Shown here one piece after another: positions 41,108 to 49,104 of a DNA stretch of 64,000 nucleotides. The stretch's first letter is position 1, and every line of letters begins with the position of its first letter. The position numbers and the translations under genes were made by a program. Source of the DNA: Streptomyces sp. NBC_01446 (GTDB taxonomy: Bacteria; Actinomycetota; Actinomycetes; Streptomycetales; Streptomycetaceae); NCBI RefSeq assembly GCF_026340095.1, contig NZ_JAPEPO010000003.1:310001-374000 (forward strand), in the 5' to 3' direction. The notes under the pieces are model-generated. The model was not told the origin of the DNA. It searched no databases and worked only from the letters and a program-made list of their open reading frames with translations.

Positions 41108-41655
41108 ACCGTCCCACCACTGGAAGCACTCGAGAAGAAAAGGGCCGCGGAGCTGGCCATGGGCCCGGCTCACAATCCGCCAGAAGATGCCTGAACCGGA
41201 AATCTTCCATGTGGCAGCAGCAACCGCCAGCATCCTCTGCCTGGCGCATGCGCATAGGTCATCGACGACTCAGCCACCTCCTTTGCGATCAGCCACGCCA
41301 TGCAGGCCCAAGTCGAAGGCGACACGCTCAAGGAACTCATGGCAGCCGTTGGAGGCCGCCGCCCTGATCGTCACCCCAGTGGTCGCCGGCGCGGGCTCCG
41401 TCCGGGACAAGACCCAGCCCAAGCCCGACGAGAACGGGAACGACGACGATGAGAACGGCGAGGACGAGGGACAGGACAAGCAAGCCCGTGCTGCAGATGC
41501 GATCTGACGATCTCGCACCTACCGTGGGCCGTGGGAGCGCGACAGGGCTCCCACCTGGCCCCGCGCCCGCTTCGCACGCCGCGCGGGGCCGCACTCGTCT
41601 ATCCCATCTGATCCAGCGTGGTCTGAGCCGTGGCGTGTGGTGAGATGGCCGGACT
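41108..41655. other. 548 bp with a possible small lost gene
   Basis: Around 41260-41370 a plus-strand frame reads DDSATSFAISHAMQAQVEGD, then TLKELMAAVGG, followed in another frame by an acidic repeat (DENGNDDDENGEDEGQDKQ) ending 41507. It looks like a frameshifted small gene but has no named family. Confidence 0.3.
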
Positions 41656-42201
41656 ATGTGGTCTGTCGTGAACGACTCCGATCGAGTGCAGTGGCACTAC
41701 ACCCCCTTCGAGAGCGTGGGCCCGCTCCGATTCGGTATGAGTCACGAGGAAGCCGGCGCCGCGATGGAGCTGCAGGGGTTCACTGGAACCGTCTCCTCCA
41801 TGCACCAGCGACACGGCGCCCTTGAGCTCCAGGCCGTCTTTCGCGAGATGACCGCCCCGGCGTACGTAAGGGCCGTCACCGTCTACTACAGGGAATCCGG
41901 CGGGCTGGCCTGCGTAGTCGTCGACGCACTGTGTGGACCACTGGTCTCGATGGGCGGGATGCAGTTGGTGGGGCGGGTGCCTTCCGAGCTGACGGATGAG
42001 TTCCACGCCTATCAGGAGGGGCGCGGCATGAGCCCCATGATCTCTGTCGAGGGCGATGCGGCGTCGGACGAGCTCGGGATCATGGTGCGTGCGCAACGAG
42101 CGGGCGACACCCTCCTGTCACGACCGGTCTTCGCGCAATTCGACGGCTGGGCCTGCACCGTGCATGACTGCATCCCCAGGGACGAGTGGACTGTCCGCTG
42201 A
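41656..42201 (+). CDS. hypothetical protein
   Basis: The 181-aa protein opens MWSVVNDSDRVQWHYTPFES, then VGPLRFGMSHEEAGAAMELQ, a motif (SVGPLRFGMS-EEA) seen in several uncharacterised actinobacterial proteins. The rest is a soluble alpha/beta domain. A GTG start at 41668 is equally possible. It lies just before the convergent XRE operon terminator. A role as immunity or regulatory protein is only a guess. Confidence 0.65.
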   Translation: MWSVVNDSDRVQWHYTPFESVGPLRFGMSHEEAGAAMELQGFTGTVSSMHQRHGALELQAVFREMTAPAYVRAVTVYYRESGGLACVVVDALCGPLVSMGGMQLVGRVPSELTDEFHAYQEGRGMSPMISVEGDAASDELGIMVRAQRAGDTLLSRPVFAQFDGWACTVHDCIPRDEWTVR

Positions 42202-42322
42202 CGATGCCGCGTCACGGCCGTGCGGCTCCTCGGCCGGCCACTCTCCCGGCTTCGACGTCGCCGTGCGCAACGTCGTGTAGGGCGGCCGCCCCCCGCTGCT
42301 CGCCATCAGGCGGCCGCCTACT

Positions 42323-42359
42323 CCCGCCGCCGGTCACCTCCAAGCACCCCGGCGGCGGG
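42323..42359 (-). terminator. terminator of the XRE/DUF6879 operon
   Basis: cccgccgccgg (42323-42333) and ccggcggcggg (42349-42359) form a perfect 11-bp stem, 4 bp beyond the stop codon of the last minus-strand gene. Confidence 0.75.
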
Positions 42360-42363
42360 GGTC

Positions 42364-42567
42364 TTAGTCGGCCTGCGTCTCGCCGGGCCGGCTCGGCCAG
42401 CTCGTGCCGGCCCGGAAGCCGTGGGTGAGTGGGCCGCTGTAGAAGTTCCGATGTTCCCCGTAGTGGCCGGCCGACATGGTGCAACGCAGCGTGCTCTCCG
42501 GCTGCCGGATGAAGCAGATGCCGGGGATCTCCACATGCCGCTCTGCTGTCGTGCGTTGCTGGCTCAT
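42364..42567 (-). CDS. small hypothetical protein, last gene of XRE operon
   Basis: The 67-aa protein reads MSQQRTTAERHVEIPGICFI and CTMSAGHYGEHRNFYSGPLT. The ATG overlaps the stop of the preceding gene (ATGA), so the two are translationally coupled. Two Cys and two His could bind a metal. Such small partners are common next to DUF5753/XRE regulators in Streptomyces. The function is unknown. Confidence 0.65.
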   Translation of the reverse strand: MSQQRTTAERHVEIPGICFIRQPESTLRCTMSAGHYGEHRNFYSGPLTHGFRAGTSWPSRPGETQAD

Positions 42568-42887
42568 CGCCCTGCCTCCCTCACTGCACGGCGCAACCTG
42601 CCGCCGGGCTCACAGCGGGCCGGGTCGTCCTCGCACTGGTCGCAGCACTGCGCATGCCCGAGGAGCGCCAGGTAGGCGGACTGGACGGCGCATGATCGGC
42701 AACCGCGGGGAAACCAGCGGGCCACAGTGCCGTGGAACTCCGCTTCGCGCGGACCGAGATCGATCGCTGTGGTGGTGCGCAGCATGACGGCGGACCACAC
42801 GCACGCCGCCCCCCGCACCTGTGCCTGCGTCAAGGTGCCGATGGGAGGCAGCTCAACGGCCACCAGATCGCCTGTCGTTGTCGCCAT
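42564..42887 (-). CDS. hypothetical Cys-rich protein of XRE operon
   Basis: From ATG 42887 the 107-aa protein has GTVARWFPRGCRSCAVQSAY and HAQCCDQCEDDPARC, i.e. a CxxC followed by CCxxC and a later Cys, likely a zinc-binding knuckle. It follows the XRE gene by 85 bp and overlaps the next gene by 4 bp. The family is not recognised. Confidence 0.65.
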   Translation of the reverse strand: MATTTGDLVAVELPPIGTLTQAQVRGAACVWSAVMLRTTTAIDLGPREAEFHGTVARWFPRGCRSCAVQSAYLALLGHAQCCDQCEDDPARCEPGGRLRRAVREAGR

Positions 42888-42972
42888 GACGGCACCGTAG
42901 AAACCGGGTCGGCGGCTCGTCGGGCCGATTGCACCGGATTGCTCGGCCTGTTGCACGGTTGGGGCAGGTTGC

Positions 42973-43570
42973 TCAGGTGGCTGCAATCGCGGCCCGGGCA
43001 CGCGCGATGAGGCGGTGCGCTTGGTGCCCGTGGACGGCAGCCTGGTCGAGCTGGTCCCACACCCGCCCGTACAAGGCAAGGTCGTCGGCAGAGTCGTACT
43101 GCAACTCGGTGTTGATCGTGTCGACGACGACGCGCTCCTCGTCGAAGATCCAGAACCCATGCTTCGGGGTGAGCGGCATCGGGGCTCCGAGAGGCACGAT
43201 GCCGAGCTCGACGGTGGACATGCCGATCAGGCCGACGAGGCGGTCGAGCTGGCCGGCCATCACCTCGCGGGTCCCGACGGCAGCGTGCAACGCCGCCTCC
43301 CACAGCAGCACGCGGAACAGCTTGCCCGGCTCGTCCAAGACCTCTTGCCGGCGCATACATGCCTGGACAGCAGCGTCGGTGTCCCGTGGGGAGCGCATCA
43401 GCTGGGCGTTTTGCATCAGGAGTTGACGGGCGTATGCGGGGGTCTGGAACAGGCCGGGTATGACGGTGGCCTCGTAGCCTCGGATGGTCGCGGTGCGCCG
43501 GTACTCGACGACGTACCGGTCCTGCACCGGGGCGTGCCCGGCACAGAGTTGGCGCCGCCAGGGTCGTTGC
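42973..43570 (-). pseudogene. XRE/DUF5753 regulator, C-terminal part (split by IS5)
   Basis: The frame reads HAPVQDRYVVEYRRTATIRG, YEATVIPGLFQTPAYARQLL and ends VHGHQAHRLIARARAAIAAT. EYE/R-A--I--YE--VIPGLLQT is the signature of the DUF5753 (Scr1-type) effector domain. The helix-turn-helix half is at 45006-45247 across an IS5 element. Such regulators pair with small DUF397-like or similar proteins and control development or defence genes. Confidence 0.85.
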
Positions 43571-43674
43571 TGAGAGTGCGGTACGTGATCTTCTGTCCGG
43601 CTTGTGATCGCTCGATGGTGTGATGTTGGGGTATCGCGGCCGGTCAGGCGTTCGGGATTCGCTTGGGTTGTGGC

Positions 43675-44505
43675 ATGAGCATGCGCAAGCCGTACGCGAG
43701 TGACACTTCCGACGAGCAGTGGGCCCTGGTCGAGCCCGTGATCACAGCCTGGAAGGCCACGCATCCGTCGGTCAGCGGCCATCAGGGCAGATACGAGATG
43801 CGGGAGATCGTGAACGCGATCCTGTACCAGAACCGCAGCGGCTGCCAGTGGGACCTGCTGCCCCACGACCTGCCGCCCGCCGGCGCGGTGAAGTACTACT
43901 TCTACAAGTGGCGCGATGACGGCACCGACCAGACCATCCACGATCTGATGCGGTGGCAACTTCGCGAGAAGAAGCGGCGATTAGCCGATCCGAGCCTGGT
44001 GGTCCTGGATACGCAGAGTATCCACGCCGCGGTCGGCGTCCCCGCCACCACGACCGGCAAGGACGCCGCTAAAAGAGTCCCGGGCAGGAAGAGATGCCTG
44101 GCCGTGGACGTGTTGGGCCTGGTTATCGACTGCGTCGTGCTGCCCGCCTCCGCGCACGAGAACGCCGCCGGTATCGCCCTGCTGGACGGTGTCGCCGCAC
44201 AGTGCGACACGGTGACCAAGGCCCTGGTCGACCAGGGCTTCAAGAACAAGGTCGTCGAGCACGGCAAGACCGTGGGCATCGACGTCGAGATCGTCGAACG
44301 CAACCCGGACCAGCGCGGGTTCGTTCCGCAGGCGAAGCGGTGGATCGTGGAGCAGACGAACGGGATCTTGATGTTCTACCGCCGTCTCGTACGCGACTAC
44401 GAACACCGTCCCGCCTCCTCCCGCTCCCGCGTTCTGTGGGCGATGACCTCCGTCATGAGCCGCCGCCTCACCGGAGCCACCCTCGCCTCCTGGAGGACCG
44501 CATGA
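43675..44505 (+). CDS. IS5-family transposase
   Basis: From ATG 43675 the 276-aa protein has YASDTSDEQWALVEPVITAW, NRSGCQWDLLPHDLPPAGAV, LVVLDTQSIHAAVGVP (first Asp), ALVDQGFKNKVVEHGKTVGI (second Asp) and QAKRWIVEQTNGILMFYRRL (Glu). All DDE residues are present in one frame, so this copy looks functional. ATG 43681 is an alternative start. Its stop overlaps the start of the accessory gene. Confidence 0.93.
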   Translation: MSMRKPYASDTSDEQWALVEPVITAWKATHPSVSGHQGRYEMREIVNAILYQNRSGCQWDLLPHDLPPAGAVKYYFYKWRDDGTDQTIHDLMRWQLREKKRRLADPSLVVLDTQSIHAAVGVPATTTGKDAAKRVPGRKRCLAVDVLGLVIDCVVLPASAHENAAGIALLDGVAAQCDTVTKALVDQGFKNKVVEHGKTVGIDVEIVERNPDQRGFVPQAKRWIVEQTNGILMFYRRLVRDYEHRPASSRSRVLWAMTSVMSRRLTGATLASWRTA

Positions 44506-44924
44506 GCGACAACCCGCAGGTCAAGGCCATCCTGGAACACATCGAGAACCGTGAGCGCGAACTAACCGACCAGGCCGGGCAGTTGCGGGACCGCATCGAG
44601 GAACTCACCCGGCAGCTCGGCGAGATCGACACGGAGAGCGAGAACCTGCGCATCACCCGCAAGACCCTCCTCACGCTCCCCGTGCCCTCACCCGCCACCG
44701 AGCCGGAGGGCCCCGACATCCCGGACCACCCTGCCTACCAGCAGATCCTCACCGCCCTGGCCGACACAGGCCGGCCGATGCGCGCCCGCGACCTGTGCCA
44801 CGCCCTCGACCTGCCGATCCTCCCGAAGAACACCGAAGGCATCCGCTCGAAACTCAAGCGCCTGGTCAGCCGCGGCATCCTCGCCGAGCCCGAACCCGGC
44901 CTGTTCGCCCGCCCCGGCGCTTGA
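44502..44924 (+). CDS. coiled-coil / winged-helix IS-associated protein
   Basis: The ATG overlaps the transposase stop (ATGA). The 140-aa protein has a coiled coil (AILEHIENRERELTDQAGQL, RDRIEELTRQLGEIDTESEN), a Pro-rich linker and a winged-helix-like C-terminus (QQILTALADTGRPMRARDLC ... IRSKLKRLVSRGILAEPEPG). The layout matches the protein at 17961-18470, which also sits beside an IS5 transposase. Translational coupling suggests a role in transposition control or target choice. No known function. Confidence 0.8.
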   Translation: MSDNPQVKAILEHIENRERELTDQAGQLRDRIEELTRQLGEIDTESENLRITRKTLLTLPVPSPATEPEGPDIPDHPAYQQILTALADTGRPMRARDLCHALDLPILPKNTEGIRSKLKRLVSRGILAEPEPGLFARPGA

Positions 44925-45005
44925 GGACCATCTCGCGCCCATGACCAGCGATCCTTGTCCAACCTCAACTACGAAACGGACAAGAACTCACGTTCCGCAC
45001 TCTGA

Positions 45006-45247
45006 GATTCCAACCCGCGCAGTCGGGCTTGCAGCTCGGCCGCCTGCTCGGGTACACCGACGACCCCGGCCCAGGCTTCCAAGTCTTCGTCCGTGGCGGT
45101 CTGGCGTCCGTTCTGGAGCCGGGACACTTTGGAGCGCTGCCAGCCAAGCAGTTCCGCGAGGCTCTAGCCGTCGAGGCCGGCCTCGACGCGAAGCTCGCGG
45201 AGCCGCGCGCCGAGGGCCTCCCGGCCATGCTGGAAGTCGGTGCTCAC
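45006..45247 (-). pseudogene. XRE/DUF5753 regulator, N-terminal part with in-frame TAG
   Basis: From GTG 45247 (overlapping the DUF6879 stop) the frame reads MSTDFQHGREALGARLRELR, VEAGLDG, then TAG, SLAELLGWQRSKVSRLQNGR, QTATDEDLEAWAGVVGVPEQ and ends RLRGLES at the IS5 boundary. This is the XRE helix-turn-helix of DUF5753 regulators. The TAG between the first two helices is a second lesion besides the IS, so the gene is doubly dead. Confidence 0.82.
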
Positions 45248-45780
45248 ACGGACGAACGTACCTGCGCCCACACCTGGGCAGAAGGCCGTGCAGCCGCCTG
45301 CGCCGCATCACGGGCCCGGCACGCGGCGAGCACCTCGGCTGCGTCGTCGACCAGCTCGACGCCGACCGTGGTGTCGGTGTCGTCGATGTGCATGCGCACC
45401 AGAGTGCGGGAGTCGAACAGCCAGAAGTCGTCGTCCGGCAGTTCGAGGCGCACAGCTTCGGACCGGGGCACAACACGGATGTCCTCGCCCGCGTCGACGT
45501 TCCCGGCGGCCGTGGCCATGAGGAACCGTTGGCCGTCCGTAGGCGGCTCATCGACGATCCGGACGCGGGAGAACCGCGCCCCCTGCTCGGCCTTGTCCCG
45601 CACGTTCACGTTCCACGGGTGATCCGGTTCCGCCACGGGATAGACACCACGCAGGAACGCCTTAAACCGGGCGCCAGCCCGGTCGGTGGCGTAGCCGCGG
45701 CGGGTCTCCAGCCGGAACGCGGTGCGTTCGAACTCGGTGAACAGATTGGTGATCTCCTCGAAGGGGATCAGGGACGGCAC
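45244..45780 (-). CDS. DUF6879-family protein
   Basis: From GTG 45780 (RBS aaggag) the 178-aa protein has SLIPFEEITNLFTEFERTAF, RLETRRGYATDRAGARFKAF and DDDFWLFDSRTLVRMHIDD, the pattern of the DUF6879 family that is nearly always next to an XRE/DUF5753 gene in Streptomyces. The stop overlaps the XRE start. Its activity is unknown. The conserved pairing suggests a partner or target of the regulator. Confidence 0.88.
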   Translation of the reverse strand: MPSLIPFEEITNLFTEFERTAFRLETRRGYATDRAGARFKAFLRGVYPVAEPDHPWNVNVRDKAEQGARFSRVRIVDEPPTDGQRFLMATAAGNVDAGEDIRVVPRSEAVRLELPDDDFWLFDSRTLVRMHIDDTDTTVGVELVDDAAEVLAACRARDAAQAAARPSAQVWAQVRSSV

Positions 45781-45783
45781 TGG

Positions 45784-45987
45784 CTACTCCTTGGGGGCGA
45801 AGCGGGCGAGCAGTTCGCGGGGGATGACGACGGCAGTCTCGCGGACGCCGAGGTCGCGGAGCTGCGCGAGGTGCTCGCCATCGGTGAGCTGGTCGCCCTG
45901 GACGACGATGTCGCCGGTCTCCACGACTTCGTACAGGGTCGGACAGTTCCCGTGCTCGGACGTGGTGCCGATGAACCTGAGCGTCAT
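45784..45987 (-). CDS. small protein, first gene of DUF6879/XRE operon
   Basis: From ATG 45987 (RBS ggagg) the 67-aa protein reads MTLRFIGTTSEHGNCPTLYE, VVETGDIVVQGDQLTDGEHL and ends VVIPRELLARFAPKE. This is the conserved small protein that precedes DUF6879 in many Streptomyces loci. It is probably co-transcribed with the following genes (gap 3 bp). The function is unknown. Confidence 0.85.
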   Translation of the reverse strand: MTLRFIGTTSEHGNCPTLYEVVETGDIVVQGDQLTDGEHLAQLRDLGVRETAVVIPRELLARFAPKE

Positions 45988-46087
45988 GTCGTCCTCCGCC
46001 TGCGCCGGATGGGTGTCCAGCATGCGACGCCAGCCTGCCGGATGGTGGTTGATTGCCGGGGATTACTCAATGCGCTCAGCTGCCCAT

Positions 46088-46235
46088 TCACTGCGCGCAA
46101 TCGGCGCAGCAACGGGCCAGCACGCGGTGCAATGCCGCCGCGTTGTTGCACGTCTCCTTGCACCGCGGGCAGCGTAACCAGGCCTCGCCAACGGTGATGC
46201 GGCCACCGGGATCCGGGTAGCCGCCCCCGCCCTTC
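46088..46235 (-). pseudogene. zinc-ribbon-like remnant after hup
   Basis: Right behind the HU stop a frame without start codon reads GRITVGEAWLRCPRCKETCN and LHRVLARCCADCAQ to TGA 46088-46090. The Cys pairs (CPRC, CCADC) suggest a small zinc protein that has lost its start or uses an unusual one. Confidence 0.35.
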
Positions 46236-46245
46236 CCGAGAAGAC

Positions 46246-46527
46246 TTACTTGCCCTTGGCGGCTTCCTTGAGCTTGGAGCCGGCGGAAACCTTGACGCTG
46301 TAGCCGGCAGGGATGGTCATCGGCTCACCCGAGGCCGGGTTGCGGCCCTCGCGCGCGGCACGGTGGGTGCGCTCAAGGGTCAGGAAGCCGGGAATGGTGA
46401 CCTTCTCGTCGCCCTTGGCGACGATGTCGCCGACCGTCTCGGCGAACGCAACCAGGACGGCGTCAGCGTCCTTGCGGCTCACCTCGGCGCGGTCGGCCAG
46501 CGCGGCCACCAGTTCACTGCGGGTCAT
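46246..46527 (-). CDS. hup: HU-family nucleoid protein
   Basis: From ATG 46527 (RBS cggagt) the 93-aa protein has MTRSELVAALADRAEVSRKD, VTIPGFLTLERTHRAAREGR, NPASGEPMTIPAGYSVKVSA and a Lys tail. The DNA-binding arm contains RNPxTGE-like NPASGEP. HU bends and packs DNA. Streptomyces has HupA and the Lys-rich HupS. This short form is HupA-like. It is monocistronic and near mobile DNA, so it may be an extra copy. Confidence 0.95.
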   Translation of the reverse strand: MTRSELVAALADRAEVSRKDADAVLVAFAETVGDIVAKGDEKVTIPGFLTLERTHRAAREGRNPASGEPMTIPAGYSVKVSAGSKLKEAAKGK

Positions 46528-47257
46528 ATCGGTACTCCGAATCACATGCGGGGGGGCGCCCTGTTCCGCCAGGGAACAGGGACAGATCAAGTCACCCATG
46601 CTGTCAGTCGCCACTGACAATGCGTGAGGCTGCCGAGTCAGCAGCGGCCGGCTCAAAGCACCGCAGGCCACGAAGAAGGCCTCACGCGCGAAGCAAGCGC
46701 AAAACGAAACAACAGGTTCAGGCGGCGCGTCGGTGGGGGCGTCGGGCCCCATGGGCGTGGCCCTGCACTGGTGGAGCTTGCTTCTCGGTCCAGTCCTGCC
46801 CGGCTTCTTCGGCGAAGCCCTCTGGGTAGGCGGGCGCGACGAACAGGTTCTGCCATTGCGGCTGTAGCAGACCAGCAGCCGGGCTCGCCTGGTCATCGCG
46901 ATGGTTCAACGCAGTCTCGGGCATGCATCCTTCAATCACTTGGACAATCGGCGCGACCGACAGGACTGCGCGGGACGCACTCACAATGACCCACGACCAC
47001 ACAAGTGATCAAGGAGGGCTGGGCGCGCCGCAGGGGTCAGGACGAGCGCGGCCCGGCGGTGAGAAACCACGAACTTTTCCCCGGCCATCGAAGTGGGACC
47101 GCGCCGTTCCTCCTGCGCAGCGGGTGAAACGGGGAGCTAGAGGACGTACGGGGGACGACAGTTCGCGTAGGGCCGCGTATCCGCCTCAGCCGGTGAGCGG
47201 TCGGGAACGAGGAGCGGGGTCGGACAACGTGATCCTGTCCGGCCCCGCTGTCGTGGG
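46528..47257. other. 730 bp, no supported gene
   Basis: The gap includes the promoter region of the HU gene. Open frames on both strands lack motifs and RBS. No tRNA was recognised. Confidence 0.4.
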
Positions 47258-48328
47258 TCAGCCGAAGTCGAGCGTCTCCTGCGCAAAGTCGGCCGGGGCG
47301 GGACGGGGCAGGGGCGGCGGCGGTGCGCCATTGTGGTGTGTGGCCTTCCATCGCTCGGCCAGCTCGTCCTTCCACCCCTTGGGCGGGGGCCACAGGACGC
47401 CCCACGCGGCGAGCTGTGCCCTGCTGTAGCCGCCCTTGGGTGAGCGTGCGGCTTCGACTTCTTCAGGTGAGGGGAGTTCCGTCATGGACGGTGAACGCTC
47501 CTGGTGTACAAGACTTCCCGCGAAACGGTGGCGGAAGATCGACAGGTCGGTCGCCTTGCTCAGCGGGAGCCACCCTGCGGGCATTGGGGAGCTCGCAAGC
47601 GACGGAGGTTCAGTACCGACGGGGGCGTAGTATATTTCGGCGGTTTCTTCCCACACGGTCGACTTCAAGGCGACCTGCTCGTCGAAGACCCCCTGTCGGA
47701 GCTGCAGAAGACCAGCCTCGCTCAGGGCTCGGATGTAGTTCAGGAGCTCAATCGTGCCGACCATGGCCCAGGCGACCAGAGGCACAGCGGCGCGAAACCG
47801 GTCGAGCAACCCGAAGGGATCGCCTTCCTTGCGCCGCTCCGGATCGTGATGCACCACGTCTCCGTAGATCCAGGCCCATGCCAGCCTGTGAGCATCAAGA
47901 TCGTGGTCCTCGCCCGTGGCTGTGTCTGCAACCATGACCCAGTAGCCGGATTCTTCACGTGTGGAGGGGCTCACCCGTGTCCGCCATTCAGTACGCGCAG
48001 CCTGTATCCACTTCGCATCTTGTGGCGATGCTCGGAAGATGTAGCCCAGGGCTGCCAACGCTTTCATGTGGAAGCAGTCCTCTTTGTCCATGAGGATCGG
48101 CCTCAGTCGCGCCGCAGCGGACTCGACCACTTCCTCAGGCGGAAGCTCATACCGGATCCGGGCTTCGCCGTTGTGGACGCGTACGTTGATCTTCATACGG
48201 GTCAGCTCCACAAGGGCATCCCAGTCGGAAGCGAGCGAGTGCTCCTCTACTCGGCGGGCCCTCACCACGTATGCCTCCAGCCAGCGCTGGTGCTTCTCGT
48301 CAAGAGTCTCAGCCTGACCGCGTCCCAC
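47258..48328 (-). CDS. hypothetical protein, about 356 aa
   Basis: From GTG 48328 the protein has a helical N-terminus (LDEKHQRWLEAYVVRARRVE), a middle part with LAWAWIYGDVVHHDPERRKE and AAVPLVAWAMVGTIELLNYI (a possible buried helix), and a C-terminal motif SPKGGYSRAQLAAWGVLWPP followed by KGWKDEL. The last motif is typical of small phage- or plasmid-borne proteins that I cannot name, and may be an HNH-accessory or substrate-binding tail. There is no signal peptide. The length and stop-free frame support a real gene. Confidence 0.7.
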   Translation of the reverse strand: MGRGQAETLDEKHQRWLEAYVVRARRVEEHSLASDWDALVELTRMKINVRVHNGEARIRYELPPEEVVESAAARLRPILMDKEDCFHMKALAALGYIFRASPQDAKWIQAARTEWRTRVSPSTREESGYWVMVADTATGEDHDLDAHRLAWAWIYGDVVHHDPERRKEGDPFGLLDRFRAAVPLVAWAMVGTIELLNYIRALSEAGLLQLRQGVFDEQVALKSTVWEETAEIYYAPVGTEPPSLASSPMPAGWLPLSKATDLSIFRHRFAGSLVHQERSPSMTELPSPEEVEAARSPKGGYSRAQLAAWGVLWPPPKGWKDELAERWKATHHNGAPPPPLPRPAPADFAQETLDFG

Positions 48329-48894
48329 GCGCCCCCCTCACATCAAATCCCCTCCAGCATGACGCGCCTTCCCATACACATCCACCCAATTCGCCAGGCT
48401 TGGTTGCGTACAGGAAGGGCCTTCACCGGTCGAGGTACGCAGCTACGGGCTCACGGCACAGCCCCGGCCCCGCTCATGGCCACCTCACCGCACGCGTATC
48501 AACGCCCCCGCGAACCCAAGCCCTTTCCTACACTCCAGGCCCACGTCCGCGACGGGGGCGCCGCGGGCGATGTCGTCGTGCAGGGGGCGAAGACCTCGGC
48601 CGGTGGGTCATCACGCGGCGCCAGGCTTGTCAGGAGCTGCTGGCCGCGCAGCAGTGGCTCCGACCGAGACGGCCTGCTCGCCCCCGGCGACGCGCGCCGC
48701 TGACCCTTGGACGTGGTGTGGCAAGGTGGGCGGCCCGCGTCGGTTGAGGGGATTTTCGGGTGGAGTCCGTCACCGGGCAGTCCGGGCACCGGGCGGTCGG
48801 TCCGGAAGGCGCGGAACTGACGGTGCTTGGCACTCCAGGAGGGAGTTCATGCGAGGGCGACTTCGTCACTGTCGCGCACCTCATCCCCACCGAG
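48329..48894. other. 566 bp, no recognised gene
   Basis: No motif-bearing frame is present. Promoter sequences for the 47258-48328 gene should lie near 48340-48420. Confidence 0.35.
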
Positions 48895-49003
48895 CGCGTC
48901 TGCGGCCCGCCACTGATCGGTTTCCTCGCCGACCGGACCGCCCTCGCGCTGGCCCTGCTCGCTCCGTCGCCGCCCTCATGGCCGGGTCCGTGACCCTGGC
49001 GGG
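48895..49003 (+). pseudogene. MFS transporter C-terminal scrap
   Basis: The frame reads VCGPPLIGFLADRTALALAL and the next frame continues ARSVAALMAGSVTLAG. GPPLIGFLADR is the loop before the last two helices of many MFS exporters. About 35 codons remain. Confidence 0.5.
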
Positions 49004-49104
49004 GCGCCGCCCGCTCCACCCCGCCGATCGCGCACGGAGAAGCGTCCGACACCGCCTACGCCGTGCCCGCACACTCAGCACCCCAAGGAGTCTCAATGAC
49101 GAAG

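Larger units (their letters stand above)
43571..45005 (+). mobile_element. IS5-family element with accessory gene
   Basis: The ends tgagagtgcggtacgtga (43571-) and, reverse-complemented, tcagagtgcggaacgtga (ending 45005) are imperfect inverted repeats of about 28 bp. The element carries a full transposase and an overlapping coiled-coil/winged-helix gene. It splits the XRE/DUF5753 gene. No clear target duplication is visible. Confidence 0.82.

Noticed and set aside
46620..46990. Plus-strand frames between hup and the 47-kb gene
   Set aside because: Arg-rich with no motif and no RBS.
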